Numbered from the stretch's first letter, positions 43,360 to 52,577 are shown. The stretch is DNA of 64,000 nucleotides from PALSA-505 sp036501145 (GCA_036501145.1 DASYAV010000117.1:35845-99844); one strand, 5' to 3'. The notes: generated by a model not told the origin, from the letters alone. Program-made: numbers and translations.

Positions 43360-43493
43360 GATCGGCTCCCTTGGATCGTCCTGTCCGGTCATCCAGTGGA
43401 AAGTTGTCAGTACTGCCCATCCTAAAGGTGATGCAGATCACTGTCTACTTGTGTTCCCTGCCGTCTCCTGCTGTGCGCCAGGCCAAGGGCCGC

Positions 43494-44204
43494 TCAGTAG
43501 GCGGGATGCGACTCGATCCAGGTGGCAACAAGGCGGCGGACCAGCGCGTCAGCCTCGCTCATCGTCATGCTGCGTTTCGGGGTGCCGTCCATCCGTGCAT
43601 GACGAGCCGAGTCGCCGCTGATACCAGGGTGGTTGGCCGAGCATGTCAGCCGGTCAAGGTCTGCCTTCGATGCCCAGCCCCTGGCTGCCACCTGGCGCGA
43701 TCCCCCAACCGCCTGCTCGACGATCTCCCAAGCCTTGTAGAGGTCGTACCAGTCCAACGGCTCTGGCTGCCCCAGGATGCGAAGCGCGTCCGCCACGTCT
43801 GGGTCCTGTTCCGCGAGCTTCACGTAGCGAGGACCCTTCGGCGGGGGCTCCGGGACGGCGACCCCGTTGACCAGCACGGTGCCCACCTTGCCCTTGAGGC
43901 GAATCTCTCCGGTGAGCCCGGTAATCACAGCGCTTGTTGTCCCATCGGGTGCGGTGTACCGCCCGGTGAGACGAACTGGCCGGAAGCCCTGGTCAGTCGC
44001 CCGTCCTATTCCGTTGATGCGCTTAACCAGTGCTTCGGCAACGGCATGGTCGAGCTGGCCGTTTGAGTCCTGAAGTGCTGATGACGCGAGGTAGTAGCCG
44101 TCCGGGGAGTCCAGTGCTACAAGCGGATCACCTTCACGGAACAGCCCACTTAACGTCTCCAGGTCGAACTGGTGGCCGTCGAGCCAAGCCTTCCAGGCCG
44201 TCAA
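43494..44204 (-). CDS. Hypothetical mobile-element protein
   Basis: Protein of 236 residues. It begins TAWKAWLDGHQFDLETLSGL; the middle has a beta-rich part (RLTGRYTAPDGTTSAVITGL followed by TGEIRLKG), and the C-terminal part has DWYDLYKAWEIVEQAVGG and ARHARMDGTPKRSMTMSEAD. I recognise no domain. A TTG start at 44204 behind GAGGAG overlaps the previous stop, so it is coupled to the gene upstream. It lies between the relaxase operon and xis-int. Confidence 0.65.
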   Translation of the reverse strand: MTAWKAWLDGHQFDLETLSGLFREGDPLVALDSPDGYYLASSALQDSNGQLDHAVAEALVKRINGIGRATDQGFRPVRLTGRYTAPDGTTSAVITGLTGEIRLKGKVGTVLVNGVAVPEPPPKGPRYVKLAEQDPDVADALRILGQPEPLDWYDLYKAWEIVEQAVGGSRQVAARGWASKADLDRLTCSANHPGISGDSARHARMDGTPKRSMTMSEADALVRRLVATWIESHPAY

Positions 44205-45205
44205 TAGTTCTCCTCGATCGAGGTCCAGGCGGCGTTGCATATCCGGTCGGTGCAGGCGGGGCATTGGCCGCGGAGACAGTGCCCGGCGGTCTCGCACAGG
44301 CAGCGGAGCACATCGGGGCACGGGTGGTAGTCGCCGCACCCATGGTGGTCGGCGGGTGGCTTAGCGTCCTCGCCGGTGGCCCAGTCGTGGGCCTGCTCCA
44401 CGCCCTCACCCCACTGTGGTGGCGGCTTCTCGTCGGGTTCGGCGGTGGGCTGTCCCTCGTGCCCTTGCATGGTCACGCTGCTGACGTAGCCGCTGATTTC
44501 GTCTTCGATGTCGGGCGCCCCACACTGGATGCCGTACATCCGCTGGAAGGCCGCAAGGTCGCGCGAATCGATCCGTGCGAGCGTGGTCACTGGGTCGAGC
44601 AGGAGTGAGTGGCCTGACAGGGGCGCGAAGTCGCTGTCGCCGAGTATCCAGTCGAGGTAGGCGATGGTGCCGTTGAGCCAGGCTGCGTTCATCCACCAGG
44701 CGGGCCACTGCCAGGGTCGCTCGGCTTTCCAGCGGGGTATCTGCTCGGGCAGGTTGCCGTGTTCGGCTAGGCCGGTGTAGGCCCAGTAGCGGACTTGGCG
44801 GAGCTGGGTGTCGGTGCGGGCGAGGTGGAAGCGGGCGCCGACGTACCGTCCGCGGCCGGGGTCCAGGAGCGGGATGGCGTCGGCGGCGCCGGTCAGCCAG
44901 CGCAGCACGCGGCGAGCCTGCTGCCGGTCGGGATTGCCGTCTTCGCGCCAGGGTGGGTAGCCGCGGCCCAGATTGGCACGGTGGCCTGCCTCGGCCGTGA
45001 TGGCCCCGCCGCCGGGTGGCTGCCCGTTGCCGGGGGCATCGCTGACTGGAGAGGGGCCGTGTCCGGTGAGTGCCCAGCGCCACGCGGACGCGGTGCGGCT
45101 GGCTGACCCCTGTTCGTGCAGCGAGGCGCTCATGACGGCGTCGACGAGTCCCCGGGGCCGGGTGATAGTGGGGGGCAGGGTGGTCGGGGTCTGGATGCTG
45201 TCCAT
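44201..45205 (-). CDS. Hypothetical protein with Cys/His-rich C-terminus, in relaxase operon
   Basis: Protein of 334 residues. A central region contains RRVLRWLTGAADAIPLLDPG and RYWAYTGLAEHGNLPEQIPR. The C-terminal 50 residues have a dense Cys/His cluster (HHGCGDYHPCPDVLRCLCET, then CLRGQCPACTDRIC) that could bind zinc. GGGGAGG lies six bases before ATG 45205. It begins 26 bases after the relaxase stop and is probably part of mobilization, but its role is unknown. Confidence 0.7.
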   Translation of the reverse strand: MDSIQTPTTLPPTITRPRGLVDAVMSASLHEQGSASRTASAWRWALTGHGPSPVSDAPGNGQPPGGGAITAEAGHRANLGRGYPPWREDGNPDRQQARRVLRWLTGAADAIPLLDPGRGRYVGARFHLARTDTQLRQVRYWAYTGLAEHGNLPEQIPRWKAERPWQWPAWWMNAAWLNGTIAYLDWILGDSDFAPLSGHSLLLDPVTTLARIDSRDLAAFQRMYGIQCGAPDIEDEISGYVSSVTMQGHEGQPTAEPDEKPPPQWGEGVEQAHDWATGEDAKPPADHHGCGDYHPCPDVLRCLCETAGHCLRGQCPACTDRICNAAWTSIEENY

Positions 45206-45231
45206 GCCTGGCCTCCCCTTCGGCTTCTGTT

Positions 45232-48200
45232 CTAGTCTGCGGCTTCGGGACCGGTGAGGGTAGCTTCGCGGCCGGTGAGTTCCGGTGTGGCGGGGACGCG
45301 GGGCAGCGGCTCGTGGTAGACGGCCTGGCGCTGGCGGGCGGCCAGCTCGTCCCGCCATCCGGCGGACGGCGGCGCACTGGGTGCGCTGTCGTGGCTGGCG
45401 GTGATCTCGGCGGCGCGCTGACGGGCTTGGCGGGCCTGCCGCTCGTCGGCCTCGGTCAGCCGGTTCCGGGCCTCTTCAATCTGGAGGGCTGTCTGGTCCA
45501 TCCGCAGCTGACGGTCGAGAGAGTCGTTGGGGTCGGGTTCGGGTGCGGCGGGCGGTTGCGCGGCGGGGTCTGGCCTGGCCTGGGGTTCGGGCCGGGTGGC
45601 GTGCAGGGGTTCGGGCTGCTGGCTGGGGTGGCGGCCGCGGAGTTCGGCGTCGGCGGCGACGGCCTGGTCCCGGGTGGGGGCGGTGGCGGTTTCCCAGGCG
45701 TCGTATCCGGCCTGGGCTTCGGCCAGCCGGTCGGCCACGTCGCGGGTCATGTCCTCCCACCGGGCCATGGCGTCGGCACGCCCGGCGAGCCGCTGGCGGG
45801 CTTCGCCGGTGAGGGCGGCGCCGGCGTTGCGGCGGGCCCGGTCGGCCTCGATCTGGGCGCGGCGGACCTCACCGCGGACCAGGGCCAGGTCCTCGCCCTT
45901 GTAGGCGGGTGCCCATTCCATCGCGCGGGCGAACGCGGACCGCCAGGCCCACAGCTGCCCGTCGCTGTATTCGGACAGGTCGCCGGGCTGGCGGCCAAGC
46001 GCCTGGGCGGCGGCCTGCCAGTCGGCTTGCGCGTCCGGGGAGTGCACGCCGGGTTTGGGGCCGATCGGCTCGGCCGGGTGGGCGTATCCCCACCGTTCCC
46101 GGAATCGTCCGATCAGCCCGGCGGTGTACTCCCAGCCGGCTCGCCCGGCTGGGTCGCTGGGTACCGGGCCGAGGCTGGCCGCCCAGGTGGGTGGATGCTC
46201 GGCGGCGTGCTCGCCGAGGCGCTGCTGCCGGTCGTCCATCGCGGCGGCCAGCGCGGCGGCGAACTGGTCGGTCTCCGCGTCACCGGTCTGTGGCACCTGC
46301 TCGGTGAACGGCCGGGCGGCCCGGGCGGGCATGCCCGCGGTGTGCTGGCGGATACGCCAGTCCAGCACCTTGGCCACCGACCCCGCGTTGTCCAGCGGCC
46401 CGGACTCGGCCGCCTGGCGGAGCGTGTCCGGGCCGTCGAGCCCGGCGGCTTCGGCCTCGCGCAGGGACCGCCACAGCCAGGTGGCGGCCGGGTCATCGGC
46501 CACCTGCCGGGCCTGCTCCGCACCGAGCACGGCACCGAGCGCGGTCTGGTAACGCTGCTGGCTGGCGCTGCGGGTGACCTCCGCCCATTGCACGCCGAGC
46601 ACGTCGAGCCGGTCAGCGTCAGACCATTCCGCCTCGCGCACGTCGGTGGCGGCGCGCTGCTGCCCGTCGCGGTCCAGGCAAGCCGCCAGAATCGGCACAG
46701 CCGCCCCCGGCCCGCTGTCCGGCTCGGTGGGGCGGGCGCGCTCGACGCTGAGCTGCCCGTCGCGTTCCTGGTCGAGGTGGTGCTGGCGGGCGAGCTCGGG
46801 CGCGGCCCGGGTGCCGGGCGCGGGGTCGCGGCCGGCCGCGATCCGCCAGCCGGTGCTGATGAACGCCTCGTTGTTGTCCCGGCCGCGGGTCATGCCCACG
46901 GTGACCGCCTGCCGGTCCTCCTCCCCGGTGAACACCGGCAGGCCCGAATCGGCCGTCCGCCCCTCCGCCGAGTGGAACGTCACCGCATACGCCAGATGCG
47001 TCTCCCGCTCCAGGTAGGAACGCCGCATGTCAAACGCGGCTGACCACTGCTCGGCTCCGCTGCTCGGGTCCCGGCCGGTCAGCCTCACCACCCGCGTGTA
47101 CCGGCCGGTTCCGTCTGGGTCAGTGTCGGTGATACGAAGCACGTCACGGTTGGTGATGCCCCGGTCTTCTCGGTCGGTCTTGACCTGCTTGTCGTTCTCC
47201 CGGGCCATGATCCAGTCTCCGGTGGAGGCGTGCGCCCCGTTGCGGAGGTAGACGGTGGGGCCATCGGAGACGATGCCCCAGTGGATGAGGTCGTCGCGGA
47301 CACGGCGGGATAGTTCGGCGGCCATGTTGTCGCTGCCGGCCATCAGCAGCGTGTCCTTGCCTGTCAGGCGGTCGTGGAGGTAGGCGCGGGTGGCGTCCTC
47401 GAGAATCTGTTCGGCGGGGCCGGCGTGCAGCCGGTCATGCTGGGTGTAGTCGGCCAGGACGGTGACGTCGCCATCGCGCAGCCGCAGCGTGGCGTCTTGT
47501 TCCCACTCGTGGGTGAACCGGCCGGCGTGGGTGAGCTGGACGTGGCCGAGCCGGCGGGCCAGCAGGGCCAGCCCGCCGCCGCCCTCGGGGGCCTGCATCT
47601 GCACCGGGTCCCCGGTGACGACGACCTTGGCCCCGGCCTGGGTGGCCCGGCCGATGATCGCGTCCAGGTCGGGCAGGGACATCATGGACGCCTCGTCCAG
47701 GATGACCAGGCTGCCCGGTGTCAGCGGCACCGGCCGGCGGGCCTGGCGGGCGGTCTTGGTGTGGCCGAGCCATTCGGCGGTGTTGTAGGCCTTCAGCTGC
47801 ACGCCGTGGGCGCGGGCTTCGTCTTTGATGACGTTGCGGGCGTTGGAGCTGGTGGTGAGCGCGACGGCCGGGCCGGGCCCGGCCTGGCCCCAGATGCGGG
47901 CCAGCTCGGTGGCGGTGCGGGTCTTGCCGGTCCCGGCCGGGCCGATCATCACCTCCGCCCGCCGCGCCGAGGTGAGCAGCAGGTAGGCGGCGGCGGCTTG
48001 GTCGTCACGCAGCCCGCTCCCCGTGCTGCCGGTCCCGGCCAGCGCGCCGGGCCGGAGCTGCGCCTCCAGGTGGGCGCGGTCCGCTCCGAGGAGCCGGGCC
48101 GCTTCATCTGGGTCCAGGTGGGGTGCGCCGGGGGTTTGCGCCCGCGCCAGCAGCCGCGCTTCGAGGTCGAGTTGTGCGCCGCTGGCGTACCGTTCGGTGC

Positions 48201-50112
48201 CGTGTGGCCGGAACACTGATTCGCCGTCGGCGCGGCGCAGGCTGGCCGGGATGGGCAGCCAGTCCGGCGCCGACAGTAGCTCCACCCGTTCCCCGGTTCC
48301 GCCGCTCACGGCCTGGCTGGCGAGCTGCTCCAGGGTGGCGCGGTCGGCCAGCATCCCGGCCGGGAGCGCCTCGCCTAGATAGCGGATCAGGTCGGCCTTG
48401 GTCCAAGCGGTGATCCGCGTCTGGGTGATGGTGACCGCCTCGGCCATCAGTTGCCGCGCCTGCTCCCCATCTGGCGGTTGCGCCGCAACGGGGTACCCGG
48501 GCACCCGTACACGGGTCTGCTCCTGCTCCGCATGCGCGGCGCGGGCCTGTGCGTGTGCGATCTCGCGCCGGATGTCGCGCTGCGCCTGGGTGTCGTTGCG
48601 TTCTTGCGCCTGCCAGGCCCGCAGCAGCAGCGCCGCGTCGACCGGCCGGGGGTCGGTGCCGCGCAGTGTGATGAAGCTGGCGAACCGCGCGATCCGCGCG
48701 AACTCGCCCGGCCTGGCGGCGCGGCCCTGCTGGCGCACGAACTCCCGCCCGATCGCCTGCGCTGTCCGTGCGACAACGTCGGCGGGCCGCGGACCGTAGC
48801 GAACGTTAAACCGCGATTTTTGTTTCGCTGGCTCCGCCTCAGCCCGCACCCCGTTGTTGCTGGGCTGCTGCCCGGCGGGTTCGCCCGTCTGGCCGTGAGC
48901 GGCGCGGGCCGCCTGCTCGACGGCGGCCGGGATGTCGGCCAGCTCGCCCAGGTCTGCTTCGCGGGCGGTGGCCTCCCACTGGGCCAGCTTGGCCCGCAGG
49001 TCCAGCGGTTCCTCGGGTTTGCGGGCGCGGGTGCGGTAGGCCACGTCCTTCTGTATCCGGTACATCTGCCGGGCATCGGGTGCCCGGCCGGTCCGCGCCT
49101 CGTGTTCGGCGGCGATCTGCTGCGCCTCGGCGGTGATGGTGACCCGCCGCTGGCTGAACAGCTCCATCTGTCCTTGGGTGACCCCGGCGATCTCCCGGCC
49201 GTGCCCATCGGCGCGCGGTATCCAGTGCACGCCGAACTCGGCGGCCCAGTCGCTTTCCAGCTCGGCTGCGGCGATCGCGGCGGCGGCGCCCTGGTTGCGG
49301 AACTCGCCGCGGGAGTCCAGTTTGCGCCAGGCCCCGTCCCGCTCGGTCTGCACCTTGTTGAGGACCAGGTTGTGCACGTGCAGCTGCGGGTCACCGTCGC
49401 GGCTGGTGTGCTGCCGGAATGAGGCGATCACCCAGTGCCGGGCGTGTTCCCACTTGCCCAGCTCCGCGTTGGATTCGGTGCCGGAACCACGGTGGTAGCC
49501 GGTGCGGGTCATGCCCGCCTCATCCTGCAAGAACTCCAGCGCCGCATTGTTGGCCTTCATGATCCCCGCCCACGCGCGGGCCGCCTTGCGCTCCCACTCC
49601 GCCGCCGCCTGCTCGTCCCCGCCCTGGCGGGCCCGCTCGGCGGCGGCCAGCAGCCCGCCGTAGAACAAGGTGACCGACTTCGACACCGACAGCGTGGCGT
49701 CCCAGAACGGCACCGCGTGCCGCGTCTCCGCCTTCGCGACGGCCCGCAGCTCCGCCTGCCGCAGCGGCGTGGCGTGGGGCTCGGCCGCCAGGTAGTCGGC
49801 GTAGATGTCCTCCTCGGACCGGAACCGCTGCGGCGCCCGGCCCAGCCGGGTCTTCCCGGCCGGGTCACGCGGGTCCAGGTGCTCGCCGTACAGCTTCTCG
49901 AACACCTCCCGGTCCACCACCTGCCCGGCGGTGAACCCCAGCGTCTCCAGGCCCCGTCCCGCCCACACCCCCGGCGGCTCCCCGCCCTTCTCCGCGGGCA
50001 CCAGGTAGTAATCCAGCGGCGAACCCGCCCCCGCAGGCGTGGCGGCCGTGCCGATCTCCCGCCACGGGTACGACGGGTCGAACCCCGGGTTGATCTTCAG
50101 CACTGCGGCCAT
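45232..50112 (-). CDS. MOBF-family conjugative relaxase-helicase (TrwC/TraI-like)
   Basis: Protein of about 1,626 residues. The N-terminal relaxase starts AAVLKINPGFDPSYPW, with the tyrosine region SPLDYYLVPAEKGG and the metal-binding DPQLHVHNLVLNKVQT near residue 244. A RecD-like SF1 helicase follows, with Walker A MIGPAGTGKTRTATEL near 724 and Walker B LVILDEASMMSLPDLD, then VTFHSAEGRTADSGLPVFTG and VGMTRGRDNNEAFIS. The last 300 residues are charged and coiled-coil-like. It would nick oriT and unwind the transferred strand. ATG 50112 is chosen; an outer ATG at 50163 is possible. No coupling protein or type IV secretion gene is visible nearby. Confidence 0.9.
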   Translation of the reverse strand: MAAVLKINPGFDPSYPWREIGTAATPAGAGSPLDYYLVPAEKGGEPPGVWAGRGLETLGFTAGQVVDREVFEKLYGEHLDPRDPAGKTRLGRAPQRFRSEEDIYADYLAAEPHATPLRQAELRAVAKAETRHAVPFWDATLSVSKSVTLFYGGLLAAAERARQGGDEQAAAEWERKAARAWAGIMKANNAALEFLQDEAGMTRTGYHRGSGTESNAELGKWEHARHWVIASFRQHTSRDGDPQLHVHNLVLNKVQTERDGAWRKLDSRGEFRNQGAAAAIAAAELESDWAAEFGVHWIPRADGHGREIAGVTQGQMELFSQRRVTITAEAQQIAAEHEARTGRAPDARQMYRIQKDVAYRTRARKPEEPLDLRAKLAQWEATAREADLGELADIPAAVEQAARAAHGQTGEPAGQQPSNNGVRAEAEPAKQKSRFNVRYGPRPADVVARTAQAIGREFVRQQGRAARPGEFARIARFASFITLRGTDPRPVDAALLLRAWQAQERNDTQAQRDIRREIAHAQARAAHAEQEQTRVRVPGYPVAAQPPDGEQARQLMAEAVTITQTRITAWTKADLIRYLGEALPAGMLADRATLEQLASQAVSGGTGERVELLSAPDWLPIPASLRRADGESVFRPHGTERYASGAQLDLEARLLARAQTPGAPHLDPDEAARLLGADRAHLEAQLRPGALAGTGSTGSGLRDDQAAAAYLLLTSARRAEVMIGPAGTGKTRTATELARIWGQAGPGPAVALTTSSNARNVIKDEARAHGVQLKAYNTAEWLGHTKTARQARRPVPLTPGSLVILDEASMMSLPDLDAIIGRATQAGAKVVVTGDPVQMQAPEGGGGLALLARRLGHVQLTHAGRFTHEWEQDATLRLRDGDVTVLADYTQHDRLHAGPAEQILEDATRAYLHDRLTGKDTLLMAGSDNMAAELSRRVRDDLIHWGIVSDGPTVYLRNGAHASTGDWIMARENDKQVKTDREDRGITNRDVLRITDTDPDGTGRYTRVVRLTGRDPSSGAEQWSAAFDMRRSYLERETHLAYAVTFHSAEGRTADSGLPVFTGEEDRQAVTVGMTRGRDNNEAFISTGWRIAAGRDPAPGTRAAPELARQHHLDQERDGQLSVERARPTEPDSGPGAAVPILAACLDRDGQQRAATDVREAEWSDADRLDVLGVQWAEVTRSASQQRYQTALGAVLGAEQARQVADDPAATWLWRSLREAEAAGLDGPDTLRQAAESGPLDNAGSVAKVLDWRIRQHTAGMPARAARPFTEQVPQTGDAETDQFAAALAAAMDDRQQRLGEHAAEHPPTWAASLGPVPSDPAGRAGWEYTAGLIGRFRERWGYAHPAEPIGPKPGVHSPDAQADWQAAAQALGRQPGDLSEYSDGQLWAWRSAFARAMEWAPAYKGEDLALVRGEVRRAQIEADRARRNAGAALTGEARQRLAGRADAMARWEDMTRDVADRLAEAQAGYDAWETATAPTRDQAVAADAELRGRHPSQQPEPLHATRPEPQARPDPAAQPPAAPEPDPNDSLDRQLRMDQTALQIEEARNRLTEADERQARQARQRAAEITASHDSAPSAPPSAGWRDELAARQRQAVYHEPLPRVPATPELTGREATLTGPEAAD

Positions 50113-50161
50113 CGGCGGAGCGTCACCACCTTCCCCGCGCCGGCCAGGTGTGGGCCGTTCC

Positions 50162-50276
50162 AAGATCGCCGGAGGCGATCACCTACCAAGATCATTTATT
50201 AATGCCTGGGTGTGCGGCTGTGGGTTTAACCGCCATCTTGATCACCAACGGCACCAGCGGCGCTCTTGATCGCCGC
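50162..50276. repeat. Cluster of GATC-centred repeats upstream of the relaxase (oriT or operator candidate)
   Basis: Four related sites lie within 115 bases: CAAGATCGCC (50161-50170), CCAAGATCATT near 50187, TCTTGATCACC near 50243 and TCTTGATCGCC near 50264. The first is part of a perfect short inverted repeat, GATCGCC (50164-50170) and GGCGATC (50174-50180), with a three-base loop. Position just before the relaxase gene is where oriT or the relaxase autorepression site usually lies. The nick site is not identified. Confidence 0.5.
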
Positions 50277-50451
50277 CCTGGCCTGCCATTGTAACGGTGT
50301 ACTGCATCACTGTCTAGAAGGTGGTACGCAGCACAGTTGACCCTCAGGCCAGAACGGACGTGATCGTCACGATGATCAGGAGACAGGCCCCAGCTGATGA
50401 GCAGAAAGACGGGATCGGGTCATGACCGGCGACAGTGTGCCCGGTGTCCGG

Positions 50452-50581
50452 TGCCAGAGATGTTGAGGCATTGCCATCGCGCCTGAGGCATTCGGCGGGA
50501 CGCTGCCGCCGAATTGGGGCATCGTGCTTCCCGGCCTGCTCGATCATCCTCGCCGGGGGTCCTGCCAGAGAAGTTGAGGCA
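50452..50581. repeat. Two 19-bp direct repeats in the relaxase-sigma factor gap
   Basis: TGCCAGAGATGTTGAGGCA (50452-50470) recurs as TGCCAGAGAAGTTGAGGCA (50563-50581), 18 of 19 identical. The repeat ends are themselves inverted (TGCC and GGCA). A further TGAGGCA lies between the copies. The interval 50113-50690 has no convincing gene; besides these repeats and the GATC cluster it must hold the divergent promoters of the relaxase and sigma factor genes. Confidence 0.65.
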
Positions 50582-50632
50582 CCCCAGGTCAGCGGCCTGC
50601 TGCTGCATCAGGCCCGTTGGCACAGGACACGC
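50575..50632 (+). repeat. Imperfect direct repeat, left copy, upstream of the sigma operon
   Basis: The 17-base TGAGGCACCCCAGGTCA at 50575-50591 is identical to 52519-52535, and similarity continues for about 40 more bases to matching ends (TTGGCACAGGACAC here, ATGGCACAAGACAC there). The pair brackets the sigma/anti-sigma operon, as if that operon had entered one copy of a duplicated sequence. Confidence 0.65.
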
Positions 50633-50690
50633 CCTGGCAACGCTTTCGTGCTGTCACTCGTCCTTGGTGGGCAGCAAGGGAGGTGGTGGC

Positions 50691-51266
50691 GTGGCGCCCC
50701 ACATTAACCCCGCTGGCCCGGCGGGCGGAGCGGACGCGGGCCGGCTTGACCAGCTGCTGGCCGAGCGCGGTGATCATCTGCTGCACGCGGCGATAGCTCT
50801 GACCGGAAGCCGGCCAGACGCCGAGGACCTGGTGCAGGCCGCGGTCGAGCGGCTGTTGCGCCGCCGCCGCCGGGTCGATGACCTGGAGGCGTACCTGCGG
50901 CGGACCCTGTACTGCCTGGCCGCTGATGGCTGGCGCAGGCGGGGAACCTGGCACCGCAAGCGCCCGCTCCTGTTTTCGCTGCCGAACGGTGACAGCGGGG
51001 CTGACCCGGTCACCACGGTGGATCTGCGCGACGCGCTGGTGCGTGCGTTGCGCGAGCTGCCGCCCCGGCAGCGCGCCGTGCTGGTGCTGCGCTACTGGGA
51101 GCAGCGCACCCAGGCCGAGACCGCCGGGCTGCTCGGCTGTTCGGAAGGCACCGTCAAATCCGCCGCGTCCCGGGGGCTGGCACGGCTGCGCGAGCTCACC
51201 GCTTCCTGGGATGACCCGCACTCGCACCTGGTCAATGACGCCGCACGAACAAAGGAGTCACCATGA
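50691..51266 (+). CDS. ECF-type RNA polymerase sigma factor (SigE-like)
   Basis: Protein of 191 residues. Region 2 is LTGSRPDAEDLVQAAVERLL, with LEAYLRRTLYCLAADGWRRR. Region 4 is LPPRQRAVLVLRYWEQRTQA and then ETAGLLGCSEGTVKSAASRG. It would direct RNA polymerase to a small set of promoters. GTG 50691 has GGGAGG seven bases upstream. Its stop overlaps the next gene by four bases, as for sigma factors and their regulators. Confidence 0.9.
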   Translation: MAPHINPAGPAGGADAGRLDQLLAERGDHLLHAAIALTGSRPDAEDLVQAAVERLLRRRRRVDDLEAYLRRTLYCLAADGWRRRGTWHRKRPLLFSLPNGDSGADPVTTVDLRDALVRALRELPPRQRAVLVLRYWEQRTQAETAGLLGCSEGTVKSAASRGLARLRELTASWDDPHSHLVNDAARTKESP

Positions 51267-52300
51267 ACGCCGACCTCGGGGAACTGCTGCGCGAGGGCAT
51301 CGACCGCGCGACCGCGGGCGAACGGATCCACCCCGGCCTGGCCGGGCGGGCCCGCCAGCGCCACCATCGGCGGACGTTCACCGTCCGCGCGGCGGCGGTG
51401 TCCGGGACAGCGGCGGTGGCCGCCGCCGTGGTGTTCGCCGCCGCCATCGGCGCCGGCGGCAGTGCGCAACCGGGCGGCAGGCTGCAGGCGCAAACGACCG
51501 CCTATGTTGCCGGCCACACCGAGCGGGCGCTGGCGGCGGCCGGGCGGGGAAACCTCATCGAGCGGGTTACCGCGACGCCACCCCGCGGGATCGCCGCGCG
51601 TGCGGTGGCTGTTCGCGTGCCAGCGCCCGGTAAGCCGCATGGGGAGCCCGTTCGCCACCTCAGCCCGCTGACGATCACCCGGACCACGTCCTGGTCCTAC
51701 CGCGGGCTGTTCCGGACGCAGGGATTCGCCCCCGGCGGGCAGCTCGCGATCGACGAAGGCCCGAGCGCGGCCACCCGGCCGGCCAGGGGTCAGCCGGCCC
51801 CCGGGTTCATCGCGGTCGACCCGAACGCCGGGAAGTGGTACCGTCCGCTCCGCCTGCCAGCCGCGGCCGTCCATCCCGGGCCTTCCACCTGCGGCAATCA
51901 GGGGATCAACTGGCAGCCGGGTAATTGGAAAAGGACCGCGGCCCAATGGACCGTCGTGATCTCCAGGGCACTGTCCTGCCACCTGTTCCGGGCCGCAGGG
52001 CATCAGCGGGCGGACGGCGTCGACGCGATCCGGCTGGCCGCGACCCCGCGCCTGCTCCGGCAGATCCCCGCGAAGGCCTGGGACATCACGACAGTGACAC
52101 TGTGGGTGAACTCCAAGACGTTCCTGCCTGTGCGGCTGATGCTGGCTCCCGGCGGCGGAAGCGACGAATTCGGCTGGCTGAAGCCCACCAAGGCCAACCT
52201 GGCCAGGCTGCGGGTCAAAATCCCGGCCGGGTCGCGGGAAGTGCGGCTGCCGGCCAACGCCACATCCTTCTGGGAAGTGGTCCCCGCGCGCACCCGGTAG
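51263..52300 (+). CDS. Membrane-anchored protein coupled to the sigma factor (anti-sigma-like)
   Basis: Protein of 345 residues. About 38 cytoplasmic residues (GELLREGIDRATAGERIHPG) precede a membrane segment (AAAVSGTAAVAAAVVFAAAI, near 44-64), and about 270 residues follow outside the membrane. The layout is that of proteins encoded after SigE-family sigma factors in actinobacteria. The short inside domain could hold the sigma factor, but no HAxxxC zinc motif is seen. A strong hairpin follows the stop. Confidence 0.75.
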   Translation: MNADLGELLREGIDRATAGERIHPGLAGRARQRHHRRTFTVRAAAVSGTAAVAAAVVFAAAIGAGGSAQPGGRLQAQTTAYVAGHTERALAAAGRGNLIERVTATPPRGIAARAVAVRVPAPGKPHGEPVRHLSPLTITRTTSWSYRGLFRTQGFAPGGQLAIDEGPSAATRPARGQPAPGFIAVDPNAGKWYRPLRLPAAAVHPGPSTCGNQGINWQPGNWKRTAAQWTVVISRALSCHLFRAAGHQRADGVDAIRLAATPRLLRQIPAKAWDITTVTLWVNSKTFLPVRLMLAPGGGSDEFGWLKPTKANLARLRVKIPAGSREVRLPANATSFWEVVPARTR

Positions 52301-52309
52301 CCGGCCACG

Positions 52310-52342
52310 ACGCGGTCCCGGGCGCCGGCCCCGGGACCGCGT
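52310..52342 (+). terminator. Terminator hairpin of the sigma operon
   Basis: ACGCGGTCCCGGG (52310-52322) pairs perfectly with CCCGGGACCGCGT (52330-52342) around a seven-base loop. It begins ten bases after the stop of the anti-sigma-like gene. No T tract follows. Confidence 0.75.
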
Positions 52343-52518
52343 CCAGGCGTACCCGAAGACTGGATACGGCCACCCGCACGCCCTGCTCCTCGGCGTCCCC
52401 GCTCGCCGCGCCATAACACCGAGCCAGGCCAGGCACCCGCCAGCAGCGCCAACCCGGAATGCCTCACATCCGCTGGCAGACCAGCGCCCGCAGCAGCCCC
52501 AGGCCTCGCCACCCAAAC

Positions 52519-52577
52519 TGAGGCACCCCAGGTCAACGCCGTGCCGCTGCCTCAGATCCGATGGCACAAGACACCCG
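52519..52577 (+). repeat. Imperfect direct repeat, right copy, downstream of the sigma operon
   Basis: Right partner of the repeat at 50575-50632, in the same orientation. It runs into the start of the broken gene at 52541 (CCTCAGATCCGATGGCAC). A nearby sequence at about 52459 (TGCCTCACATCCGCTGGCA) resembles the same gene start, so the start region appears in at least three copies. Confidence 0.6.

Noticed and set aside
45313..47043. A 576-codon plus-strand open frame inside the relaxase gene
   Set aside because: Gly/Val-rich mirror of the relaxase C-terminal coding region; no domain.
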